Shown here: positions 42,739-50,657 of the stretch, one piece after another
How the letters are laid out: every line of letters begins with the position of its first letter
Position numbering within the stretch: the first letter of the stretch is position 1
Source of the DNA: QHXM01 sp032160705
Lineage (GTDB): Bacteria > Acidobacteriota > Blastocatellia > Pyrinomonadales > Pyrinomonadaceae
Direction of reading: 5' to 3'
NCBI GenBank assembly: GCA_032160705.1
Contig: JAVHVE010000035.1
Coordinates: 1 to 64,000 of the forward strand
DNA length: 64,000 nt
Position numbers and translations under genes: made by a program
Notes under the pieces: generated by a model
Database searches by the model: none
The model's input: the letters and a program-made list of their open reading frames with translations, nothing else
Told to the model about the DNA's origin: nothing

Positions 42739-44295
42739 ATGAGCGGCCAAAAAAGTAACGGTGACGGAAAACTCATCCGAGGCTTGAGCCTGCTCGATGC
42801 GACGATGATCGTCATCGGCTCGATGATCGGCTCCGGCATCTTCATCGTTTCTGCGAAATCTTCTCTGCTCACGGGCTCGCCCGGCTGGCTGCTGGCGGCG
42901 TGGGCGCTGGCCGGTGTGCTGACGATTACAGGCGCGCTCTGCTGCGCGGAACTGGCGGCAATGATGCCGCGCGCAGGCGGGCAATACGTTTTCCTGCGTG
43001 AAGCCTACGGCCCGGCCACAGGCTTTCTCTTCGGCTGGTCGCTCTTCTTCGTCATTCAGACCGGCACGATTGCCGCTGTCGCGGTCGCCTTCGCAGATTT
43101 TCTGGGAGTGATTGCGCCCGGAGTTTCTGCCAGTAACTACATCATCTCTCCCCTTCACCTGGGAAGCTATGCCATCAGCCTCTCAACGCAGCAACTCGTA
43201 GCCATCCTGTTAATCGCGCTGCTGACTTTCACCAACACGCGCGGGTTGAAGACGGGCAAGCTCATTCAAAACACTTTCACTTTCACGAAGACGGCTGCGC
43301 TCATCGGTCTCATCCTCTTAGGGTTTGCGCTTGGTTGGAACAAAGGCAGCGCGGCTTACACTTCTTCATGGTGGAATCCGGCAGCTAATGGCTGGAGTCC
43401 GCAGACGACGCCGCAGGCTCTCAATGCGTCGGGGACGCTCGCGCTCCTGATGTTGGTGGGGCTGGCGATGGTCGGGCCGCTGTTTGCCCAGTCGGCCTGG
43501 AATAATGTGACGTTCACAGGCAGCGAAATCCGCGACCCCGGACGCAATCTGCCACGCGCTTTGCTCATCGGTTGCGGCGCGGTCGTCCTGCTCTACCTGC
43601 TCGCCAACGTCGCTTACGTCGTCACCTTACCGCTCGCCAGGATTCAGAATCCACAGCACAAGGTCGCCACAGATACGATGCAGGCGATCCTCGGCCAGCC
43701 CGGCATGGTCATCATGGCTGTGGCTATCATGATCTCGACTTTCGGTTGCAATAACGGATTGATTCTGGCAGGAGCGCGCATTTACTATGCGATGGCGCGC
43801 GACCGTCTGTTCTTTGCGCGCGTCGGGACTATCAACCGGCGGCACGTGCCTGTCGCGGCGCTCGTCGCGCAAGGCATCTGGGCGAGCTTGCTGACGCTGC
43901 CGCGAACGGTCACGCCTGGGAAAACACCGGGCGAGTTTACGTATGGCAACGTCTATAGCCAACTGCTCGACTACATCATCTCGGCTGATCTGATTTTCTA
44001 CGCCTTGATGGTCGGAGCCGTGATCGTCATGCGCCGCAAAGCCCCGAATGTGGAACGCCCCTATCGCACCTTCGGCTACCCCGTAGTGCCCATCATCTAC
44101 ATCACGCTCGCGCTTCTCTTGGTGCTGGATTTAGCGTACCTGACGCCCGCAACTTCCGGCATCGGCTACCTGCTCGTGCTCTCAGGCATCCCCGTCTACT
44201 TCATCTGGCGCAACGCAGCCGCCCCGCGTTCAGCTTTCGAGACAGAAACAGCGGACAAACAGAAGACAGGAGACAGAATACAGAAGTCAGAATGA
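42739..44295 (+). CDS. APC family amino acid permease
   Basis: A 518-residue inner-membrane transporter with about 12 transmembrane helices. The helix 1 motif IVIGSMIGSGIFIVS and the following GWLLAAWALAGVLTI..CAELAAMMPRAGGQYVFLREAYGP are classic for the amino acid-polyamine-organocation family. GGAGG lies 8 nt before the ATG at 42739. The last ~12 residues (DKQKTGDRIQKSE) are encoded by a CAGGAGT-class repeat, so the original tail probably ended near SAFETET. Substrate unknown. Confidence 0.9.
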   Translation: MSGQKSNGDGKLIRGLSLLDATMIVIGSMIGSGIFIVSAKSSLLTGSPGWLLAAWALAGVLTITGALCCAELAAMMPRAGGQYVFLREAYGPATGFLFGWSLFFVIQTGTIAAVAVAFADFLGVIAPGVSASNYIISPLHLGSYAISLSTQQLVAILLIALLTFTNTRGLKTGKLIQNTFTFTKTAALIGLILLGFALGWNKGSAAYTSSWWNPAANGWSPQTTPQALNASGTLALLMLVGLAMVGPLFAQSAWNNVTFTGSEIRDPGRNLPRALLIGCGAVVLLYLLANVAYVVTLPLARIQNPQHKVATDTMQAILGQPGMVIMAVAIMISTFGCNNGLILAGARIYYAMARDRLFFARVGTINRRHVPVAALVAQGIWASLLTLPRTVTPGKTPGEFTYGNVYSQLLDYIISADLIFYALMVGAVIVMRRKAPNVERPYRTFGYPVVPIIYITLALLLVLDLAYLTPATSGIGYLLVLSGIPVYFIWRNAAAPRSAFETETADKQKTGDRIQKSE

Positions 44296-44640
44296 AGAGG
44301 CTTAAGCAGCCGTTCTTAAAGTCCCGTCAGGGACGACATGACAATAGCCCAGCAATTTATTGCTGGGAAACAGGTCAGGAAAAATAATTGAGTCCCGTAG
44401 GGACGACTGAAGAGAGATTCGCGTCCATTCAGTCGTCCCTACGGGACTCGGTTTTTATTTCCTGCTTTATCCCCAGCACTGAAGTGCTGGGCTATTGTCA
44501 GATGTCCCTGACGGGACAGCAAGAATCTATGACTTTTCAAACAGCCTCTCAGAACCGCTTCAACTTTTATTCTGACTCCTGACTCCTGACTTCTGTCTTC
44601 TGCTTTTCTTCATCCCTCATCCCTCCGCCCTCATCCCTGC
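44259..44640. repeat. Three-layer nested palindrome between permease and polA
   Basis: Outer layer: CAGGAGT/CAGAAGT-class arms at 44259-44303 and about 44540-44607. Middle layer: GTCCCGTCAGGGACG to TTGCTGGG (44321-44367) facing CCCAGCAC to CCCTGACGGGAC (44472-44517), each arm with its own small hairpins. Inner layer: GAGTCCCGTAGGGACGACTG (44390-44409) facing its complement (44430-44449). A solo GGATGAG-class arm (44609-44640) follows, ending at the polA stop. This accounts for the whole 346-nt gap between genes; nothing else was seen there. Confidence 0.88.
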
Positions 44641-44641
44641 T

Positions 44642-47600
44642 TTACTTGACCCACTCGTCCGCGATTTCCGTTTCCACCTTCACGGGAACTTTTTTGACGT
44701 ACTCTGCGCCAGCCTTGCACATCGCATCTTCAACTTTTTTGGCGATGCTTTCAGTTTCATTCATATCTGCTTCGACTACTATTTCATCATGCACGATGTT
44801 GACGATGCAGGCGGATGTGTCTCGCAATTCGTCGTGAAGAAGCCGCAGGGCGCGCTTGAGAATGTCGGCACTTGAATTGTGCGTGACGAGACCATTTACC
44901 ATAAACTGTGAGGTTTCACTGTCCACTACGTCATACATATCAACCCGTTCGTCGGTAAATTCCACCGATTTGATTCTCACAGCCCTGCCGTAGATTTTAT
45001 TCTCGTGCCCCGTTCCATCTTTGATAGCTAAAGCCTTCTCTTGCTTTTGAGGATTGATAAAACCGATTTGCTCACAGAATAGCGGCATGTCGCGCTTTAA
45101 CACACACACGTTGATTCTATCGGCGCACCTGTTAATCCGGCTGCGAATGCCGAAGAGAAGAAGCGCTTGTTGGATTTCACGCGACCATTCAAGATAGAAA
45201 TCAGGCCCCTTGCCAAAACACAGTATCGCCCCATCCTTATTGACAGTGCCATCGCCGTCGAACATGCCGCGCAAGTATCCAGCAAGTATTCTGCTGTCTT
45301 TCCATGCGCAATCAGGCACACGGGATTTAATACCAATTTCAACTAACTGATAAGCAAGGCGCGCAAAAGTTAAGTTAAGCAGGTAAATTGGCAGTATACC
45401 TTTTCCGCCGTGTGTCACTTTCTGTTGGACGTGTCCGAAAGAATTTGACAGCCGAAGCAGATAAGGAAGAATCTGCTTCTCATGTTCTGCAATCAGTAAC
45501 CTGATTTGAGCTCCGCTGACATTTCCATCAGATGCTATTCGACCAAGCCAGACACCCAAGTCAAAACGCTCGGTTATATTTTCCAGACCACCTTTTTTCG
45601 CTGTTGGACTTTGAATGTGATTGGCTACCGGTAGTTCTAAAGGCACAGACCATTCCGGGAGCGTATTGGTCAGAACCACGTAGTTACCCTTGACGAATTG
45701 AGCTGGAGTCCGCCAAGAAGTGCGTCCATTGACGTCTATGGTGAAAAATTTATGGTCTGGACTACACTCGTTATAATACCCGCCCCAAAACTCCACTTTG
45801 ACTCTCTGTTTTTTTCCGCTTGGGCGGACATCAGATCGAACGAATCTACTACCGTCCCAAACATGCAAGTTGCTTAAGCCAGATAAGGTGCCGATCTTGG
45901 TGTAACCGTGCTCCTTGGTCAGTATTCTCGAATCAAAAATTTGGCAGCCCTGGATTGGCGTATTTTTTCCGTTGCGTTGGGCGAGGGAGACGGCCTGCCG
46001 GTCTTCTGAGTCGAAGCGAAAACGCGCTAACCGCCCTGAAGCGGTGCGGGCTGTGCGTTCGCGGACGGCGCGTTGGGCGGCGTCGCGGAGCCAGGCGTCG
46101 AGTTGGCGATAGGTCGAAAAATAACGACGCAGGATGTCTTCGGCGTCCGTTACGGAGAGTCCGGTCATCATCGCGAAACGTTGCGCGCCGATGCCGTAGA
46201 CCACGCCGAAGTTCAGGCGCTTGGCGAAATCGCGCTGCTCCTTTGTCACCTTTTCGAGCGGTGTGTTGAAGACCTGCGCCGCGGTGACTTTGTGCAAGTC
46301 AGCGCCGGAATTGAAGGCATCCACGAACCCTTGGTCGCCCGTGAAGTCTGCGAGAATACGCAGCTCTATCTGGGAATTATGACTGACGAATCCGTCACTG
46401 ATGTAAGTCATCGGCCCGGGCACCGAAAGATCGAAAACAGGTAGCTCGCCAGAGACAACGACGGAAACCACAGAGAGAAACATCTGTTTATACTCCGTCA
46501 GATGATGCAGTCCCAGTTCCTTTCCCACTTCCGGGTAATTGGCTTCGATGATTGAGGCTAACGAAGCTGTTAAAGGACGCCCCAACGAAGAGATATTGTT
46601 GAGCTGCCGACGAATCTCTCCTGAAAGATGCAGGGCACGAACCTTTGTGCCGAGGTTGGGCATGTTGCCCACAACGGTCTTGCCCGTCCAACGCATGACG
46701 AGAGCGGCCAGCTTCGCCTGCTTGCGCGCCGAGATAAACCCAACTTGCTCGTAAAACTGCACTAGCCCGGAGGCGACGACTGAGACAGACCAGCATCTGA
46801 ATTTCTTGCCCGGGCCTGTGCCCTTTTGTTCTCGCAAGGTGGCTGGAATGCCCAGTGCCAGAAGCATCTGATGAACGTCCCTGGCTAACCGCTCGCGTGA
46901 GGAGCTAAAACTTGCTTTGCCTGTCTCACTATCCATGATCGAGCCGTCCGACTCGAAGAGTCCGCGCAAGTAAGCCGCCACAACAGACGGCCTGCATCGC
47001 CACAAAAACTCTGGCAACGAGCTTTTCGAGATGCCTATCTCGGAATACCACTTGACTAAGGGAACGCTGTATAAACCGAATTCCGCCACGCCCCTGTATG
47101 ACCCGCGTTCGTGAACTTCAATGCCGAACATCTCTGCCGCCCACGCTTTCAACCGTGAGGCCACGTCTGCATCCTGCAAATTGACCACCCAGCCGATGTA
47201 GTTATGCATGAAAGTACCGTCACCGGCGATGTAACCCATGAATGCCGCCAGGCGTTCGTCAGCAATACTCGGAGCTATTAAATTTTTATTGTTATTGAAA
47301 TGCGTGTTGACCGGCTCAGGCAAGATCACGTCGGGTAGCTCTTCGTGCAAGCCGCGCGCAGGTTGAACAGCCACACGATCTCCGGGTGCAAGGTCTTGTA
47401 TTCTTCGCCAAACGTAGTCCCCTTCGGCGTTGAGCACACGGATGCGATGAAGGGATGTGGCCGTCAGCGAGTAACCGTTCTTTAACGTGACGGTTGAAAC
47501 CGGAAGTATTCCGCGAGCAATGACCGCTGAGACGTTAGCTGTGCTGCCGTTCTCCAAAAAGACTTCATCACCGATCTCAACCTGCTCTATTTTCACTAGC

Positions 47601-48760
47601 CCGCGCCGCGTCGCTACGCGAGTGCCTTGCGCCACACAGTAATCGCTGATGATGAACTTTCTTCCCTCTGGCGCGCGGAAGCAGCGGCGGTATTCGATGG
47701 CGTGAGGGACTTGCTGCACGTTGGGGTTGTTGCAACTAAATCTGCCCGTAGGCGCACCAATCTGCCGAAAGTCCGCGTGGATACGACCTGTGACGGGATT
47801 GATTTCGTTCAAGATATTTTCGCCGTAGCTCGTCAAGGCTTTCTGAACGGTGCGATATTCGAGCAGCGTTTTAATCTCGATGTGTTTTTCCGCAAGCGGC
47901 TGGAGTTTCCAGTTGCGCGTCCCGTCGGGCACTTCGATACCGCGCCGCTTCAAGGCTTTGGTCAATTGCACGTGTGAATCAATATTGAGGTCAAGGCGTG
48001 TCGGGCCACCGAAGAGCGAGCCCTGCATGGATTCTTCCGCCAGCATCTCTTGCAGTTGTTCCGCCAAAAGGGCGCGCTTTTTCTCGACGACGGCCAATTG
48101 CTCGCGCCATCGTTCCTTGTCCAGATAGATGCCCGCGAGTTCAAGCGACGCAACGGGCAGCACGCATTCAAATTCGAGTTGCGCGCATCTGAGAAGGGCG
48201 TCGGCTTTGAGCTTTTCGATCTGTTTCTCACGAAGCGGTGGAAGCACGGCGGCGTCACGCGCGGCATATTCAAGCTGAGTCGCCGAAAGCTCGCCGCTCC
48301 AATCGCTCAACTGTTCGGCCTTGTCAACCGTCTCATTCAGATAACGCGCGGCGACAGCTTCGAGGTTGTGCCGCTCATCCGTGTCGCCAGCCGAAACGAT
48401 CTGGCTCGCCAGCAGCGTGTCGAACAACCCGCCGAGTTCCACGCCGAGAGCATGCTTGGCCCACTTCGCATCGAACTTGGCGTTGTGCGCGATCTTGATG
48501 GGACGCGCCGAGGCCAACAGTTCTCTGAGCGGCGCAAGCGCGTCAGACTTCTTCCACGAATCCTTATCACCGAAATGCTTGAGGTCAATAATATGCACGG
48601 AGCCTGGCACGGCCAGTTGCACGAGTCGCAAGTCGCCGCGATAAGGGTCAAGGCTGGTGGTCTCCGTGTCAAAGCCCACAACGGCGTGCTGCTTCAGCTT
48701 TTCAACCGTCGAGCGCAGCTCTTCGGCGTTGGTAATCAGTTGATAGTCGGTTGCGATCAT
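44642..48760 (-). CDS. polA: DNA polymerase I (family A, exonuclease plus polymerase domains) interrupted by two inteins
   Basis: A 1372-residue precursor with inteins at 375-795 and 939-1295; the spliced protein is 594 residues. It has the 3'-5' exonuclease domain (FDTETTSL, AHNAKFDAKW, YAARDAAVL) and the polymerase domain but no 5' nuclease domain. Intein 1 splits motif A (ISDY|SQIELRILAD). Intein 2 splits NTPIQG|SSADILKRA. Motif C is VNIVHDEIVVEA near the C-terminus. Motif B region is RDFAKRLNFGVVYG. Both inteins must be removed for activity. Its ATG shares one base with the cupin stop (TGATG). Confidence 0.94.
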   Translation of the reverse strand: MIATDYQLITNAEELRSTVEKLKQHAVVGFDTETTSLDPYRGDLRLVQLAVPGSVHIIDLKHFGDKDSWKKSDALAPLRELLASARPIKIAHNAKFDAKWAKHALGVELGGLFDTLLASQIVSAGDTDERHNLEAVAARYLNETVDKAEQLSDWSGELSATQLEYAARDAAVLPPLREKQIEKLKADALLRCAQLEFECVLPVASLELAGIYLDKERWREQLAVVEKKRALLAEQLQEMLAEESMQGSLFGGPTRLDLNIDSHVQLTKALKRRGIEVPDGTRNWKLQPLAEKHIEIKTLLEYRTVQKALTSYGENILNEINPVTGRIHADFRQIGAPTGRFSCNNPNVQQVPHAIEYRRCFRAPEGRKFIISDYCVAQGTRVATRRGLVKIEQVEIGDEVFLENGSTANVSAVIARGILPVSTVTLKNGYSLTATSLHRIRVLNAEGDYVWRRIQDLAPGDRVAVQPARGLHEELPDVILPEPVNTHFNNNKNLIAPSIADERLAAFMGYIAGDGTFMHNYIGWVVNLQDADVASRLKAWAAEMFGIEVHERGSYRGVAEFGLYSVPLVKWYSEIGISKSSLPEFLWRCRPSVVAAYLRGLFESDGSIMDSETGKASFSSSRERLARDVHQMLLALGIPATLREQKGTGPGKKFRCWSVSVVASGLVQFYEQVGFISARKQAKLAALVMRWTGKTVVGNMPNLGTKVRALHLSGEIRRQLNNISSLGRPLTASLASIIEANYPEVGKELGLHHLTEYKQMFLSVVSVVVSGELPVFDLSVPGPMTYISDGFVSHNSQIELRILADFTGDQGFVDAFNSGADLHKVTAAQVFNTPLEKVTKEQRDFAKRLNFGVVYGIGAQRFAMMTGLSVTDAEDILRRYFSTYRQLDAWLRDAAQRAVRERTARTASGRLARFRFDSEDRQAVSLAQRNGKNTPIQGCQIFDSRILTKEHGYTKIGTLSGLSNLHVWDGSRFVRSDVRPSGKKQRVKVEFWGGYYNECSPDHKFFTIDVNGRTSWRTPAQFVKGNYVVLTNTLPEWSVPLELPVANHIQSPTAKKGGLENITERFDLGVWLGRIASDGNVSGAQIRLLIAEHEKQILPYLLRLSNSFGHVQQKVTHGGKGILPIYLLNLTFARLAYQLVEIGIKSRVPDCAWKDSRILAGYLRGMFDGDGTVNKDGAILCFGKGPDFYLEWSREIQQALLLFGIRSRINRCADRINVCVLKRDMPLFCEQIGFINPQKQEKALAIKDGTGHENKIYGRAVRIKSVEFTDERVDMYDVVDSETSQFMVNGLVTHNSSADILKRALRLLHDELRDTSACIVNIVHDEIVVEADMNETESIAKKVEDAMCKAGAEYVKKVPVKVETEIADEWVK
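44876..45946 (-). other. Intein 2 of polA (after NTPIQG)
   Basis: 357 codons from Cys (CQIFDSRILT) to Asn (NGLVTHN), followed by Ser+1. Block B ECSPDHKFFTI; endonuclease-like motifs VWLGRIASDGNV and AGYLRGMFDGDGTV; block F RVDMYDVVDSETSQFMVNG. Boundary codons verified: Cys TGC 45946-45944, Asn AAT 44878-44876, Ser TCA next. Sequence is clearly different from intein 1. Confidence 0.95.
46376..47638 (-). other. Intein 1 of polA (motif A site)
   Basis: 421 codons from Cys (CVAQGTRVAT) to Asn (GFVSHN), followed by Ser+1. Block B-like TATSLHRIRV, endonuclease motifs AFMGYIAGDGTF and AYLRGLFESDGSI, block F ELPVFDLSVPGPMTYISDG. Boundary codons verified: Cys TGT 47638-47636, Asn AAT 46378-46376, Ser TCC next. 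Confidence 0.95.
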
Positions 48761-49068
48761 CAGTATTTTATGCCGATCAGATAAATAACGGGTTCATCGT
48801 TGGGAACAATTGCGGAGTGCTCCGTATTGGCCGGAAGATAATCTCGGTCGCCCGCGCGCAGGGTATAGTCTTCCCAGCCGACTCTGAAATTCAGAGCACC
48901 CCGGATAATCCAGTGCGACTGATCCTCCGGGTGGCTGTGCGTGCCGTAAGATGTGCCCGGCTCATCGCGCCATTCCGTGACGCTGTAGCCTTCCGTCTCC
49001 ATCAGCTTGCGCAAAGCCCCGGCGTCCGGCGGCTCAGTTTCGCTCCAGCGTTCAATAATCAGGTTCAA
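48760..49068 (-). CDS. Cupin-domain protein
   Basis: A 102-residue single cupin. The metal-binding motif is GTSYGTHSHPEDQSHWIIRG with the second motif DRDYLPANTEHSA. Small cupins of this kind bind a metal or small ligand; no specific role can be given. It overlaps the polA start by one nucleotide (TGATG) and follows a DinB-family gene. Confidence 0.85.
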   Translation of the reverse strand: MNLIIERWSETEPPDAGALRKLMETEGYSVTEWRDEPGTSYGTHSHPEDQSHWIIRGALNFRVGWEDYTLRAGDRDYLPANTEHSAIVPNDEPVIYLIGIKY

Positions 49069-49097
49069 TCTATTTCTCTCCGGCTTAAATCATATCT

Positions 49098-49631
49098 TTA
49101 AGTCTTGATGCCGAGCAGACGCTTGAGCATCAGTATCTGCCCCTTGTGCTGCGCCTCGTGGTCAACGAGATGGTGGAGAATCCAGCGCAAGGTAGCCTCC
49201 GTTGTTCTCTCGCCTCGCGTGTGGCTGTAGACGTTTTCCAGATCATCATCGTTGAGCGAGGCGAGGAAGCCGCGCGTCTCTGCGCGAATGGCGTCAATCG
49301 TGTCCAGGCAAAAATCGGCGGAATAATTTCTGGCCGCAAAATTATCAGGGTCTTCGAGGACGTCCCAGTAAGGCTTCGCGCGATCTTCCTCAGTCGGCTC
49401 ATGGCCATTGACAATGCACTTCATCCACCACCACTCAGCTTCGCCGATGTGCAGCACCAGAGCGCCGATTGAATGCGCCCCCGGCACAGCTCGACGCGCT
49501 ACGTTCTCGTCAGTCATTCCCTGCACGGCCTCGCGTAATTGCCCTCGCACCTCTTCCATCGCAGAGAGAGAAAGACCAAGGCCTGGAGCAAGACCTTCGA
49601 CCGGAAGAAGAGTAAATCGTTTTGGTTCCAT
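49098..49631 (-). CDS. DinB family protein
   Basis: A 177-residue four-helix DinB/YfiT-like protein. Putative metal histidines are in PGAHSIGALVLHIGEAEWWW and HHLVDHEAQHKGQILMLKRL. The family includes thiol S-transferases using bacillithiol, mycothiol or glutathione, and many uncharacterised members. Probably co-transcribed with the cupin gene 30 nt downstream. Confidence 0.88.
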   Translation of the reverse strand: MEPKRFTLLPVEGLAPGLGLSLSAMEEVRGQLREAVQGMTDENVARRAVPGAHSIGALVLHIGEAEWWWMKCIVNGHEPTEEDRAKPYWDVLEDPDNFAARNYSADFCLDTIDAIRAETRGFLASLNDDDLENVYSHTRGERTTEATLRWILHHLVDHEAQHKGQILMLKRLLGIKT

Positions 49632-49730
49632 GACAACTCTCTATCAGATCAATTGTGCGATTGAATGCAGGGCGCTTAACAACACGAGCACAGAAACCGG
49701 GGAGGAAGCCAAGGGGACTTGGATTCGCGA

Positions 49731-49955
49731 CTATTTAGCCTGCGTGCCCTGCGTTGTTCGTCGAGGACGAGCATTATCATTGCCGGTCGAATCACCGGAC
49801 TTCGACCACCACCACGCGCCGACGATGACCGCCACAATCAACACGCCAGCCAGGATGAGACGCAAGAACAATCCGACAACGCGTTTCAGGACGATGAACA
49901 ATATCAGCGCCCCGATAATCGCGCCGATACTTGAGAACGTAAGAGTTGTATCCAT
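49731..49955 (-). CDS. Small two-helix membrane protein
   Basis: A 74-residue hypothetical protein with two adjacent transmembrane segments (about 8-24 and 29-50, the second ending AVIVGAWWWS) and a polar C-terminal tail. I do not recognise it. The sequence just upstream of the ATG is a CAGGAGT-class repeat and no clear Shine-Dalgarno is seen, which lowers confidence. Confidence 0.6.
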   Translation of the reverse strand: MDTTLTFSSIGAIIGALILFIVLKRVVGLFLRLILAGVLIVAVIVGAWWWSKSGDSTGNDNARPRRTTQGTQAK

Positions 49956-49977
49956 AGAACAGAATCCAGAAGTCAGG

Positions 49978-50083
49978 AAAAGCAGAATACAGGAGACAGG
50001 AGTCAGAAGTCAGAATAATAAGGCTGAGAACCGCTTTTGTTTTATTCTGTCTCCTGTCTTCTGTCTCCTGACTCCTGCTTTTT
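49978..50083. repeat. Heptad palindrome, CAGGAGT class
   Basis: Arms at 49978-50017 and 50043-50083. Loop core AATAAGGCTGAGAACCGCTT. The right arm encodes the C-terminal residues QESGDRRQETE and stop codon of queF. Confidence 0.88.
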
Positions 50084-50497
50084 GTCGTATCTCGCGCGCA
50101 CCACCGTCTTGATGTTGCCGCGAATGTGAAAGTCGCCTTCGATTTCGACGCTCAGCGGATCGCATGCTGCGACGAAGTCTTCGAGGATGACGTTGATGAC
50201 GTGTTCGTGAAAAATCTTCACCTGCCGAAACGAATTGATGTAGAGCTTCAAACTCTTGAGTTCGATGCAGCGTTCGTTGGGCACGTATTCGAGGCGGATA
50301 ATGGCGAAGTCCGGGAAATCCGAGAACGGGCAGATGGCCGTGAATTCCGGCATCTCGAAGTTAATGCGAATCTCGCGCCCGACGAATTCATAGGGGAACG
50401 TGTCGAGCGGGTACAGGTTCATCTCCTCACGCAATGTTGAGCGAATATCCAGACCCTGTTGATTGACGGGAGGAAGGATGGTTTCAGTCGTTGACAT
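50042..50497 (-). CDS. queF: NADPH-dependent 7-cyano-7-deazaguanine reductase
   Basis: A 151-residue short-type QueF that reduces preQ0 to preQ1 in queuosine synthesis. The nucleophile is C56 (FTAICPFSDFPDFA) with D63, and the QueF motif is CIELKSLKLYINSFR. The natural C-terminus would be near VVRARYDKK; the remaining ~11 residues are repeat-encoded. An SD-sequestering hairpin is possible upstream. No other queuosine gene is in the window. Confidence 0.94.
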   Translation of the reverse strand: MSTTETILPPVNQQGLDIRSTLREEMNLYPLDTFPYEFVGREIRINFEMPEFTAICPFSDFPDFAIIRLEYVPNERCIELKSLKLYINSFRQVKIFHEHVINVILEDFVAACDPLSVEIEGDFHIRGNIKTVVRARYDKKQESGDRRQETE

Positions 50498-50504
50498 CTG
50501 TAAA

Positions 50505-50540
50505 GCTCCTGGCTTGATTGACGGCTGATATTACAGGAGC
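50505..50540 (-). promoter_or_regulatory. Hairpin covering the queF Shine-Dalgarno
   Basis: GCTCCTG (50534-50540 read on the minus strand) can pair perfectly with CAGGAGC (50505-50511), which contains the queF AGGAG about 8 nt before the ATG. The loop is 22 nt. It has no recognisable preQ1 aptamer features. Confidence 0.35.
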
Positions 50541-50574
50541 AGCGCGGGCAAAGGCAAAGGGAAGGAAAAGGGTA

Positions 50575-50651
50575 AGGCAAAAGTAAAAAGGTAAAAGTAA
50601 AAAGTGGTTCTCCGCCTTCCTTTTGCCTTTTACCTTTTTACTTTTGCCTTA
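50575..50651. repeat. Heptad palindrome, AAAAGTA class
   Basis: Arms at 50575-50605 and 50619-50651 with AAAAGTA, AAAAGGT, AAAAGGC units. Read on the minus strand the centre is GGAAGGCGGAGAACCACTTT, nearly the loop core of the CAGGAGT-class elements. It sits between rhomboid and queF genes. Confidence 0.86.
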
Positions 50652-50657
50652 GAAAGC

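Noticed and set aside
44259..44640. CRISPR array
   Set aside because: Repeats are short, degenerate and inverted rather than identical direct repeats with regular spacers, and there are no cas genes.
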